DNA of 55,368 nucleotides from the NCBI GenBank assembly GCA_947170725.1, contig CAMVUM010000021.1, positions 1 to 55,368 on the forward strand. The letters run 5' to 3'. This document shows positions 9,945 to 18,117 of this stretch, one piece after another. This DNA is from an uncultured Prevotella sp. (GTDB taxonomy: Bacteria; Bacteroidota; Bacteroidia; Bacteroidales; Bacteroidaceae). Numbering within the stretch: position 1 is the stretch's first letter; every line of letters begins with the position of its first letter. A program made the position numbers and the translations under genes. Under the pieces are notes generated by a model that saw only the letters and a list, made by a program, of their open reading frames with translations, did no database searches and was not told the DNA's origin.

Positions 9945-10526
9945 TTACTTTCTTAAACTGGAGCCTTTGAAATAAACGACATTCGTAATGGCCCTAAGAC
10001 GATCAACCACACGCTCACCGTATTTTACTCTTAGTTCATCCACAGTTAGATTTGTAGTAAGAATCAGTAGCGTGCCCTTTTTCTCAGCCAAATCAACAAG
10101 TTCGGCAAATGGCACACGATGCTCACCATATTTAACGTATTCACCTTCTGTGCCAATATCATCTATACACACGATACGGTTCTTCAATATCTTATCAATA
10201 AGATTATTCAAATCAGTTGCATCGTATATGTTCGTAATGAGATTGCAGCTATCGATAATAATTGGAGGAATAATCTTGGTGCAGATGATAGTCTTGCCGC
10301 GACCTGGATGTCCGACACATAAAAGACCACGACCGTGATTGTTAGTCAGCCAGCTCACAATCTCCTCATATTCGGGCAACCATTGATGAGCGCCAATGAA
10401 GAATCTGAGTCCATTTTGTAAGTTGACTTTTGCATCGGATATTCGGATATATACTCTTTCTGGTCTCAGTCGAAAGCCGAAATCTTTCAAGCGTTCAGCT
10501 GCATGTCTAAAATCTATTATTGCCAT
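9945..10526 (-). CDS. DnaC/IstB-like AAA+ ATPase of the mobile element
   Basis: This 193-aa protein has a Walker A-like GHPGRGKT (about residues 73-80) and a Walker B IVCIDDIG (about 118-125), followed by a sensor-like LILTTNLT. That is the arrangement of DnaC helicase loaders and IstB transposition helpers. The glycine-arginine in GRGKT replaces the usual small residue pair but is seen in this group. It follows the DUF6291-like gene with a 3-base gap, so the pair probably works in replication initiation or maintenance of the excised element. It is intact, unlike the relaxase and integrase on either side. Confidence 0.7.
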   Translation of the reverse strand: MAIIDFRHAAERLKDFGFRLRPERVYIRISDAKVNLQNGLRFFIGAHQWLPEYEEIVSWLTNNHGRGLLCVGHPGRGKTIICTKIIPPIIIDSCNLITNIYDATDLNNLIDKILKNRIVCIDDIGTEGEYVKYGEHRVPFAELVDLAEKKGTLLILTTNLTVDELRVKYGERVVDRLRAITNVVYFKGSSLRK

Positions 10527-10529
10527 AAT

Positions 10530-11225
10530 TTACCACTTTTCTTGATTGTCATACTTGGAGAGTGAGTTGTCTTTCAATGTGACTCCAGTCTCCATTCTTT
10601 TACTTATAGAACCTTTGAATTGGTTAGAAGTCGGAATCGGATACAAGCCTCGCCATCCTCTACTGATACAGTAATTCACAATAGCGTCAGCCTTTGAAGG
10701 ATCACCTCCACTCAAAGCCTGCAATTTCTTATAGCAAGCCTCAATAGTAGAAGGTGACTGTTCCCGATGATATAGTTCACACAAATATCCAGACCATTTA
10801 TTCAAAGCTGGCAGAAGTTTTTCGTCGAAGACCAACATACATTCTTTCTCTTCTTTGTTCTTCTCTTTCTTTATATTAATATTATTACTTATAGTATTAG
10901 TGGATAAAGAAGAAATACAGTTGGTATTGTTTTGGTATTGACTTGGTGTTGATTTAGCTGCATTACGATTATTCTTAGGAGCACCGCCATGATGATGAGT
11001 CTCTGGTTTGGAGCATCCGTTACGATATAGCTTCCAACTTTTATCTAATTCTATCTTGGCATGCAGAAACAGTTCGAATGCTCTACCGTGCAATTCATTC
11101 TCAACACCATCAAGGCCATATGCAATGAAAGCCTCGATGAGCGACAGCTTGTCCTCCACAGGGCACGACTCAATCAGATGATTGAGCGTGCGTGTGAATG
11201 GAAATTTCTTACGTACAGACTCCAT
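10530..11225 (-). CDS. DUF6291-like replication-associated protein of the mobile element
   Basis: This 231-aa protein begins with a compact domain (FPFTRTLNHLIESCPVEDKL, AFIAYGLDG, FELFLHAKIELDKSW) typical of small proteins upstream of DnaC-like loaders in Bacteroidota mobile elements and phages. A low-complexity Asn/Ser/Lys-rich linker (about residues 75-125) follows. A second conserved block (LLPALNKWSGYL, SPSTIEACYKKLQALSGGDP) resembles the C-terminal part of element replication initiators. It lies 3 bases upstream of the ATPase gene and 3 bases after the HTH gene, making one operon. The DUF label is from memory of the family and is moderate confidence. Confidence 0.6.
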   Translation of the reverse strand: MESVRKKFPFTRTLNHLIESCPVEDKLSLIEAFIAYGLDGVENELHGRAFELFLHAKIELDKSWKLYRNGCSKPETHHHGGAPKNNRNAAKSTPSQYQNNTNCISSLSTNTISNNINIKKEKNKEEKECMLVFDEKLLPALNKWSGYLCELYHREQSPSTIEACYKKLQALSGGDPSKADAIVNYCISRGWRGLYPIPTSNQFKGSISKRMETGVTLKDNSLSKYDNQEKW

Positions 11226-11228
11226 AAT

Positions 11229-11606
11229 CTACTTGTGATTAAATGATGAAGTAAGGTCTACTCTCTCTGCTTCTTCCTGAAGCTGTACCATGCTCTTAAC
11301 GGGTTTCTGACGAAGCCAATTGTCAAGTTCTTTTCTCTCGAAGAATATCAACTTTCCATGAGGCTTGTAATACGGAATTTCATGAGCAGAGGTCATCTTA
11401 TATAAGGTACTCTTAGAAATCCCCGTATACTCGCTGCCCTCCTCAAAGGTCAAAATTTCTTTTAGAGCCAACTGCTTTGACTCTAACTGGCGGATACGTT
11501 TCTCCTGCTCGTCACTCTTCTTCTTGAAGAGCGCCAACTGTTCATGCTGCTCATGGCACTTTGCCTGAATTTCAGCATAGCTTTCAGATAAGTCTATGTA
11601 TGACAT
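11229..11606 (-). CDS. Excisionase-like helix-turn-helix protein with coiled-coil N-terminus
   Basis: This is a 125-aa protein. Residues about 10-55 are a charged, heptad-like helix (HEQLALFKKKSDEQEKRIRQ). Residues about 58-110 form a MerR-type/HTH_17 DNA-binding domain: LTFEEGSEYTGISKSTLYKM followed by the wing IPYYKPHGKLIFFERKELDNW. Such proteins are common in Bacteroidota integrative elements as excisionases or regulators of excision and replication genes. It is first in an operon with the replication gene and the DnaC-like loader, and a promoter lies just upstream (11672-11679). Confidence 0.75.
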   Translation of the reverse strand: MSYIDLSESYAEIQAKCHEQHEQLALFKKKSDEQEKRIRQLESKQLALKEILTFEEGSEYTGISKSTLYKMTSAHEIPYYKPHGKLIFFERKELDNWLRQKPVKSMVQLQEEAERVDLTSSFNHK

Positions 11607-11671
11607 TTTTATCTTTGCATTAATTATGTTTATAAATAGGAGCTGGCCAGCATCCGTTACTGATATTGGTG

Positions 11672-11679
11672 CAAAGATA
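11672..11679 (-). promoter_or_regulatory. Promoter -7 box of the HTH-replication operon
   Basis: CAAAGATA on the plus strand reads TATCTTTG on the minus strand, an exact TAnnTTTG match. The start codon at 11606 follows a leader of about 60 bases. No clear TTTG box is visible 19-21 bases upstream; that stretch is A/T-rich. Confidence 0.5.
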
Positions 11680-11712
11680 GACTAAAAGAAAAGGGAGAAT
11701 AAAAAAGTAAAA

Positions 11713-11759
11713 TAATAGTGGACTAATAATAGATTAAGTCCATTAATTGTCCACTATTA
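11713..11759 (-). terminator. 11-bp hairpin after the 188-aa gene
   Basis: TAATAGTGGAC (11713-11723) and GTCCACTATTA (11749-11759) are perfect inverse copies. On the minus strand the hairpin comes 20 bases after the stop of the 188-aa gene and is followed by TTTTACTTTTTT, so it can act as an intrinsic terminator. It also lies about 35 bases upstream of the HTH-operon promoter, and the spacer repeats part of the motif (GGACTAAT / ATTAAGTCC). An operator role is therefore an alternative. Confidence 0.55.
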
Positions 11760-11779
11760 CACGATAAAAGCCTGTTTTT

Positions 11780-12346
11780 CTATCTGTTATGTGTGGCTAA
11801 GGTGATAATCAGATTGTCGATTGATTTACTACCTACTGGTAGGGTAGTTATAGCTTTGTTCTTAGCTACTTTCAAATCATTGTGATTCACAGGAGCTGAT
11901 GTGCTTTGCTTCAAAAGCTTGTCAGAAAAACAAGCCGTCCAGTCATGTGACACAAAAGACTTTGCTGCCAACATATTCATCAAATACACAAAAGCTGTGT
12001 TAGCATTCAAAGTCAGCATAGCTTCATTATCAACAGATGCGCAATAGAAAAGATCCAGTATCTGTTTCTCATTCACGTCCCTATTATTGTACTTCAACAG
12101 GCCAGTGACCTTACGTCCATTTCCAACTTGCGCAACTGTATTGTTCACTGTTGATGTTATCTCAGTGATAAAGAACGATAAATCCTTATAACAAACTCCT
12201 AAAGGATTAGATGGAGCGACGATACCATCACAAGGATAACTGCTCATTTCGTTAGGTGAAATGTTCTCGGCAGAGTCAAGTGTTCTCTCTTCAATATCTT
12301 CCTTTTGTTCACCGGCTATCAACTGATGGAACACTTGCGTGGTCAA
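11780..12346 (-). CDS. Hypothetical 188-aa protein of the mobile element
   Basis: I do not recognise this protein. It lacks a signal peptide and clear membrane segments. The N-terminal third is acidic and probably flexible (EQKEDIEERTLDSAENIS), and the middle is helical (NEKQILDLFYCASVDNEAML, TAFVYLMNML). It lies 9 bases after the membrane-protein gene, so the two are probably co-transcribed cargo or maintenance genes of the element. It is intact although the neighbouring integrase is broken. Confidence 0.55.
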   Translation of the reverse strand: MTTQVFHQLIAGEQKEDIEERTLDSAENISPNEMSSYPCDGIVAPSNPLGVCYKDLSFFITEITSTVNNTVAQVGNGRKVTGLLKYNNRDVNEKQILDLFYCASVDNEAMLTLNANTAFVYLMNMLAAKSFVSHDWTACFSDKLLKQSTSAPVNHNDLKVAKNKAITTLPVGSKSIDNLIITLATHNR

Positions 12347-12355
12347 CTCTCTGCT

Positions 12356-12793
12356 TTATTCTGCATTGAATAGTTTCGCGACAAGATTCGAATGAGACTC
12401 AAGAACAGACACGACCCTATTGTAAGAACGCCAGTTTTCGTCCTTACGGTCTTCCGCATCATATTTGTAGTCTTTTGTGTCAGGATTATGATCGTCTTTA
12501 AAGCGACTGATAAACGCACGATAATCAACATCTGTCTTGACTCCCATACGCTTATACTTCAGGAATGTCTGGTTCATGTATAGATACTTACTTTGGCTGT
12601 ATTGGGGATATTTCTTGGTCAAAAGATGATAAGATAAAAGTATGGTAAGAAGGTATATAATCAGAGCTGCTATCCAATAGCCACCTGATACACGAAAAAC
12701 AAAAAATAATGTAAATACAAACAGCAGTAATGCTGAAGAAGCCCAAAATGGCCATGATCGTTTACTAGGTCTGTGGAATATAATAAAGCTCAT
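12356..12793 (-). CDS. Small two-helix membrane protein of the mobile element
   Basis: The ATG at 12793 gives 145 residues beginning MSFIIFHRPSKRSW. Two adjacent hydrophobic segments (WASSALLLFVFTLFFVFRVS and GYWIAALIIYLLTILLSYHL) are followed by a charged C-terminal tail of about 80 residues (DDHNPDTKDYKYDAEDRKDE). An upstream ATG at 12868 in the same frame lies inside the integrase remnant. I prefer 12793 because TAACTTTG, a promoter-like -7 box, occurs at 12819-12812 between the two. The function is unknown. Co-occurrence with the 188-aa gene suggests a two-gene cargo unit. Confidence 0.55.
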   Translation of the reverse strand: MSFIIFHRPSKRSWPFWASSALLLFVFTLFFVFRVSGGYWIAALIIYLLTILLSYHLLTKKYPQYSQSKYLYMNQTFLKYKRMGVKTDVDYRAFISRFKDDHNPDTKDYKYDAEDRKDENWRSYNRVVSVLESHSNLVAKLFNAE

Positions 12794-12819
12794 TGGGTGA
12801 AATATTTCAAGCAAAGTTA

Positions 12820-14098
12820 CTATATATTCCCAACATAAACGAACATGGCCATATTTTTTAAAGTCCATTTAAACAACTCGTCCATCTTATTTGCAACACC
12901 TACCTGAGCTTCATCCATGATTTTAGCGTAGATTTCTGTTGTCTGAATCTTCAAATGTCCCAACTGCTTTGCTACAACAGCAATGGGAATGCCGCTACTG
13001 CACGGAACACGGTTGCATTGGAATGCCGGACACAATGATAGGTTTTTTCTCTATGCCAGCATCCTTTATCCAGAGAGCCAATCGCTCATTGGCATAATCA
13101 TTCTTGGGAAGGCAGAACAGAGGAGTGTTATTGTCAACCGCATGAGGGAACAGATTCAAAGCAACCTGAGGTACATACACCTTAAGATGCTGCTTGGTCT
13201 TAACCATTATAATGTCAATATACTGACCATTTGCGTCTGTATGAATGTCACTCCTTGTTATCGCCTTCAAGTCACTCCATCGAAGTCCGGTATAGCAACT
13301 GAACAAGAAAGAAGGCTTGATGTCATACTTACCATGAGTAAATGGAGTATTAATCAGCATGTTGTTCTCTTTATGAGACAGAAACTCTCTTGTGCCTTTC
13401 TTTGCAGGAACCTTCTCTTTAGAATTCAATTCGTTCATTGGGTTGTGAGCAATCAACGATTCTCTTACCGCCGTATTCAGGGCGTTGTTGAGAGTTGCAA
13501 TAAGTCGGTTCTGAGAATTCTGTCCTATAAGTACCTCCTTACGTTTATTAGGGTCTTTGGATCTCTGAAAATTCAGATTCAACGCCTTATGCTTGAGATA
13601 ATCAACAAAGAGAAGACACCACTTCTTGTCAATATCTCCAAGCTGACTATGCGGACGGAACAGTTCTGCATGCTGAGCAAGCGAGTTCATGGATGAATAG
13701 GTACTATACCTATTACCCGTTTCCTTCAATGACCGCTCAGCCAGTTCCTTTGCATATTCAGACAATAACACCTTTGTCTTTGGCAATGGTTTGAAGTCTG
13801 CTTCCTCACGCTCCAGATCTGCATTCAACGTATCGCATACCACTTGCTGCAATCGAAGTTTCTCTTGATTCTCGAGTTTGACGGATTGATCCTTCTCTAT
13901 TCATAGGATTACTCCAGTTGTTTCGCGCTCTCGCACACGGAATATTCCACTGCCACTGCTGTGATAACGCACTAATGACACATTACCCGTTTTCAATGGT
14001 CTGCCAACGAGGTAAACCTTACGATGCACCTTGCTTGAAGTCAAAGAATAGCCAGCGATAATTTCATCCGCTGTCTTATACAACTTCTTTTTGGCCAT
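12820..14098 (-). pseudogene. Tyrosine integrase/recombinase, disrupted by a stop and two frame changes
   Basis: Joined frames give a Bacteroidota-type tyrosine recombinase of about 425 residues from ATG 14098. An in-frame TGA at 13901-13903 interrupts the N-terminal arm region; the same frame then continues IEKDQSVKLENQEKLRLQQ. The core-binding domain is intact, as are the catalytic Arg (CYTGLRWSDLKAI) and Lys (VKTKQHLKVYV). Around the HxxR region near 13010-13040 the reading switches frame twice (CRHSNATVF appears in a third frame) before the C-terminal GIPIAVVAKQLGHLKIQTTEIY with the catalytic tyrosine. The last stop is at 12820. Integrases of this type insert and excise integrative elements; this one should be inactive, fixing the element in place. 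Confidence 0.85.
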
Positions 14099-14414
14099 AA
14101 TCAATAAATTTTATGTTATGACGCAAAGTTAAGAACCTCGGATGTGTGGGCAACGTGTGGACAAAAGTCGGAAAATAAAAGAAAAATACTAAGAAAATGG
14201 AAAGATACAAAAGTCGCTGTAATCTCCCAAAATCCCGATAAATACTTGGCTTTTAATTGATTTCATTGGATTTTCTTTCTGATTGTTTACCATGAGAAAA
14301 CCTCAAATCCAATCAACCCCGGTATTGCAATGGTCCTCAGACGTTTTCCTCTGAAAACTTCAGCAAAGATATACATTTTCCGTCAATCGGCAATATTTAT
14401 TTTAATAAATTGCG

Positions 14415-14422
14415 TATCTTTG
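14415..14422 (+). promoter_or_regulatory. Promoter -7 box of the exopolysaccharide operon; gap 14099-14500
   Basis: TATCTTTG matches TAnnTTTG exactly. The expected leader is about 70 bases to the ATG at 14501. The -33 region is AT-rich without a clean TTTG. The rest of this 400-base gap contains no gene I can support. It does hold interrupted inverse copies around TTGATTTCATTGGATTT and AAATCCAATCAA (about 14258-14317), which could belong to the right end of the mobile element. Confidence 0.5.
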
Positions 14423-14500
14423 CAATAAATTTGTGAAAATAAAGTTTTTTATTTAAGGTATAAGAGTCACAATTCAAATAAAAACTACTCAGAAAAAATT

Positions 14501-17035
14501 ATGAAAAGATACATATTATCTATCTTCATGCTGTCAATGATAACAGTTGCCGCTTTCTCCCAATCTTCCATGACTGACCAAGCCGTGGCAGAATTTGTAA
14601 TAGAAGAACACGCCAAAGGGACGTCACAATCACAGATTGTCACACAATTGATGCAGCGAGGCGTCACTATTGAACAGATACGCCGTGTGAAGAATAAGTA
14701 TGAGAAAGAAGGAAGCAGTCAGGTTCTCGGAGCCAAGAACCTGACAACAACTCCCGGCAGTCAGGCACGCACACGGGTGAACAACGGGAAAAAGAAAGAT
14801 GACAACGACACCAACGTTCCGCCATACCGGACGAAAGACAACAGACGTCCAACCAACATAAAAGATGAAACCAGCGAAAAAGAACAGAAAGGAATACAGA
14901 TGGAAAAAGAGTTGAGCACATTCTTGCCTGACTCAACTGAAATATACGACCAGATGTATCTTGAGGAAATGCTCAAACAAGATCAAAACAAGCGCAAGGT
15001 CTTCGGACGGGACATTTTCAACAACAAGAACCTCACTTTTGAACCGGAAATGAACGTGGCCACACCTCAGAACTATCGGCTGGGAGCGGGAGACGCCGTG
15101 TTCATTGACGTATGGGGAGCTTCCAACAATACTTACGAAAGCACTGTTTCGCCCGACGGCACAATACAGATTGAAGGGTTCGGTCCTGTATCCGTTGGTG
15201 GAATGACTGTTGAGCAAGCCAACGCGGCACTGCGAAAACAACTCGGAGCACGCTATCAAAGTTCACAGATAAGACTCACCGTAGGACAGACAAAGACAAT
15301 AAGTGTCAATGTTATGGGAGAAGTTCTTGTCCCGGGAACCTACACGCTCTCAGCTTTTGCCACGGTATTTCACGCACTTTATATGGCAGGTGGCATCAAC
15401 GACATAGGTACGCTACGAAACATAAAGGTCTATCGTAACAACCGTCTTGTCACCGTGGTCGACATATATGACTACATACTGAACGGCAAGTTGACAGGCA
15501 ATGTCAGCCTGACGGACAACGACGTCATTGTCGTAGGGCCATATGATTGTCTGGTGAACATCACCGGTAAGGTGAAGCGTCCGATGTTCTATGAAATGAA
15601 GAAAAACGAAAGTGTAGGAACACTGCTCAGATATGCCGGAGGATTTGCCGGTGACGCATACAAGAAGTCCATAAGACTGATACGCAAAGCCGGTACACAA
15701 TATTCAATATATAATGTAGGTGAATTTGACATGAATTCATTCCGTCTGGAAGACGAAGACTCTTTGAGCATTGACTCTGTTCTTCCTCGCTTTTCCAACA
15801 TGGTTGAAGTCAAAGGAGCCGTGTTCCGTCCTGGCATGTATCAGGTTGGCGGCGATATTACGACTGTGCGCGCCTTGATTGAAAACGCTGAAGGAGTGAC
15901 GGAGGACGCCTTTACGGCCCGCGGCGTCATGCATCGCATGAAACCGGATCGTACACTCGAAGTGCTGTCTGTCGACATAGCCGGAATCATGGAAGGACGT
16001 ACTCCTGACATTCCTTTGAGAAATGAAGATGTGCTGTATATTCCCAGCAAGAAAGAACTGTTGGAAGAACAGACACTGACCATTCATGGAGAAGTAATGT
16101 ATCCCGGTGAATACAAATATGCAGACAACGAAACAATAGAAGACCTGATCCTGCAAGCCGGCGGTCTGAACGACGCCGCATCAATCATGAAGGTGGACGT
16201 GGCACGCAGGATTATGGACCCCAAGGCGACCGAATCATCCGATACTATTGCACGCACGTTCTCGTTCGCCATCAAAGACGGATTCGTCATTGACGGCCAA
16301 CATGGCTTTGTCCTGAAGCCATACGACGAGGTTTATGTACGCACAAGCCCGGGATATTCAAAGCAGCAGAATGTAAAGGTAGAGGGCGAAGTGCTCTTCA
16401 GCGGCACATACACACTTGAGAAAAAGAGCCAGCGCTTGAGCGACATCATCCGTCAGGCCGGCGGCGTGACAAAGATGGCCTACGTTCAGGGTGCCCGTCT
16501 TGAACGCACTATCACGCAGGATGAACGCCTGAAGATGAATGACGTACGGAAAATGCTCCTCACGCAGAGCGGAGAAAAAGATACGCTTGACGCCAAGAAA
16601 CTTGACTTCGGCGACACATATTATGTTGCAATCGAATTGGATAAAGCGATAGCAAATCCCGGCAGCAACTATGACGTCATTCTTCGTGAAGGCGACCGAA
16701 TCATTGTTCCCGAATTCTCAAGCACCGTCAAGGTCAGTGGTGACGTAATGTCGCCCAGCACCATTGCCTACCGTGAAGGTAAAAGCGTCAGCTACTATAT
16801 TGACCAGGCCGGCGGTTGGGGCAACCGTGCCAAAAAGAGCCACACGTTCATCGTCTACATGAACGGTTCGAAAGCACGCGTCGGCTACAAGGTCAAGCCC
16901 ATGCCAGGATGCGAAATCATCGTGCCCACAAAACCGGCATCAAAGAAGATGACAACGGCCGAAATGGTTGCAATCGGTTCCAGCACCGCCTCCATCGCGA
17001 CCATGCTCATCACAATCGCCAATCTGCTGAAATAA
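14501..17035 (+). CDS. Outer-membrane polysaccharide export protein (Wza-like, multiple SLBB domains)
   Basis: This 844-aa protein has an N-terminal signal peptide (KRYILSIFMLSMITVAAFSQ) and a charged linker rich in Lys, Asn and Asp (about 85-140). The poly-export domain starts with NYRLGAGDAVFIDVWG at about residue 190. About six SLBB-type repeats follow, recognisable by the G-x-V-x-x-P-G-x-Y/F pattern (VMGEVLVPGTYTL, VKGAVFRPGMYQV, IHGEVMYPGEYKY, VEGEVLFSGTY, VSGDVMSPSTI). A hydrophobic C-terminal helix (VAIGSSTASIATMLITIANL) closes the chain. It is much longer than enteric Wza (about 380 aa), as is usual in Bacteroidota. It should form the export channel for the polysaccharide made by the following genes and leads that operon, 14 bases ahead of wzz. 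Confidence 0.9.
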   Translation: MKRYILSIFMLSMITVAAFSQSSMTDQAVAEFVIEEHAKGTSQSQIVTQLMQRGVTIEQIRRVKNKYEKEGSSQVLGAKNLTTTPGSQARTRVNNGKKKDDNDTNVPPYRTKDNRRPTNIKDETSEKEQKGIQMEKELSTFLPDSTEIYDQMYLEEMLKQDQNKRKVFGRDIFNNKNLTFEPEMNVATPQNYRLGAGDAVFIDVWGASNNTYESTVSPDGTIQIEGFGPVSVGGMTVEQANAALRKQLGARYQSSQIRLTVGQTKTISVNVMGEVLVPGTYTLSAFATVFHALYMAGGINDIGTLRNIKVYRNNRLVTVVDIYDYILNGKLTGNVSLTDNDVIVVGPYDCLVNITGKVKRPMFYEMKKNESVGTLLRYAGGFAGDAYKKSIRLIRKAGTQYSIYNVGEFDMNSFRLEDEDSLSIDSVLPRFSNMVEVKGAVFRPGMYQVGGDITTVRALIENAEGVTEDAFTARGVMHRMKPDRTLEVLSVDIAGIMEGRTPDIPLRNEDVLYIPSKKELLEEQTLTIHGEVMYPGEYKYADNETIEDLILQAGGLNDAASIMKVDVARRIMDPKATESSDTIARTFSFAIKDGFVIDGQHGFVLKPYDEVYVRTSPGYSKQQNVKVEGEVLFSGTYTLEKKSQRLSDIIRQAGGVTKMAYVQGARLERTITQDERLKMNDVRKMLLTQSGEKDTLDAKKLDFGDTYYVAIELDKAIANPGSNYDVILREGDRIIVPEFSSTVKVSGDVMSPSTIAYREGKSVSYYIDQAGGWGNRAKKSHTFIVYMNGSKARVGYKVKPMPGCEIIVPTKPASKKMTTAEMVAIGSSTASIATMLITIANLLK

Positions 17036-17049
17036 AAAAGAAGAATGTC

Positions 17050-18117
17050 ATGACTAATAATAATACAACAGAAGTAATCGACCTGCGCATCTTGGCAAGA
17101 AAGATTCTTGCCAGGAAAAGACTGTTCTACAAAACACTGCCTACAACATTTGTTCTGTCCTGCGCACTTATACTGTGCGTGCCAAGATATTATGTCACAG
17201 ACACAAGCATGGCCCCCGAAGTTGGGGGAACCGGAATGGAAGGTACATTGGGTTCCATCGCTTCATCGTTCGGATTTGACCTTTCAAACATGCAGACCAG
17301 CGACGCCATCTCTCCCCTGCTCTATCCCGACCTGATGGATGACAACGGCTTCGTTGCCGGCCTGTTCGACGTTAAGGTCAAGAGTCAGGACGGAGAAATC
17401 GCCACTACATATTATAACTATATCAACAAGCACCAAAAGACAGCGTGGTGGAACATACCAGTTTCTTGGATAAAAAAACTCTTCAGCGATAAAACAGCCG
17501 TGTCTCAGGCTGGCAACAACAAGTTTTCTCCATACATCCTCTCAAAAAGACAGGATGACATAATGAAAGCCATGAGAAATAATATCGCCATATCCGTAGA
17601 CAAGAAAACAGCTGTAATCACCATTTCGGTGACAGATCAGGATGCACTGATATGCAAGACTATGGCCGACTCCATTAGGGAACATCTACAAGATTTTATA
17701 ACGGCATATAGAACCAACAAATCACGCATTGACATGAACTACTACGAAAAATTGGTGGCAGAAGCAAAAAGTGATTATGAGGACGCCCGCAGACTATACG
17801 GTAAATATGCTGATGCCAACACCAACGTCACTTTGGAAAGCTTCAGATTGAAAATAAACGATTTGGAGAATGACATGCAGCTCAAATACAATACATACAG
17901 TACACTCAACACTCAACTGCAGGCAGCAAAGGCCAAGGTTCAGGAACGCACACCGGCATTTACAACCATTAAGGGCGCTTCCGTACCAATAAAGCCGGCC
18001 GGACCTAAACGAATGTTGTTCGTTCTCGGCATGATGATACTTGCATGTATTGCCACTTCAATATATGCAATCAAAGACGAATTGATAAAGACTGCAGGAA
18101 ATCAGCCCCAATTATGA
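17050..18117 (+). CDS. Polysaccharide chain-length determinant (Wzz family)
   Basis: The ATG at 17050 gives 355 residues beginning MTNNNTTEVIDLRILARKIL. A first membrane segment lies at about 28-48 (TTFVLSCALILCVPRYYV), a large periplasmic helical region occupies 50-320 (coiled-coil-like NYYEKLVAEAKSDYEDARRL), and a second membrane segment lies near the C-terminus (MLFVLGMMILACIATSIYAI). There is no tyrosine kinase domain, so this is a Wzz/PCP1-type co-polymerase rather than a Wzc fusion, and no separate kinase is visible in the locus. Its stop overlaps the ATG of the flippase gene (ATGA at 18114-18117), implying translational coupling. Confidence 0.9.
   Translation: MTNNNTTEVIDLRILARKILARKRLFYKTLPTTFVLSCALILCVPRYYVTDTSMAPEVGGTGMEGTLGSIASSFGFDLSNMQTSDAISPLLYPDLMDDNGFVAGLFDVKVKSQDGEIATTYYNYINKHQKTAWWNIPVSWIKKLFSDKTAVSQAGNNKFSPYILSKRQDDIMKAMRNNIAISVDKKTAVITISVTDQDALICKTMADSIREHLQDFITAYRTNKSRIDMNYYEKLVAEAKSDYEDARRLYGKYADANTNVTLESFRLKINDLENDMQLKYNTYSTLNTQLQAAKAKVQERTPAFTTIKGASVPIKPAGPKRMLFVLGMMILACIATSIYAIKDELIKTAGNQPQL

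Noticed and set aside
12343..12531. 62-codon minus-strand frame in the element
   Set aside because: It overlaps the membrane-protein gene in another frame and has no supporting features.
13901..13903. TGA in the integrase as a recoded codon
   Set aside because: The gene also has frame changes at the HxxR site and no selenocysteine-type element; decay is simpler.
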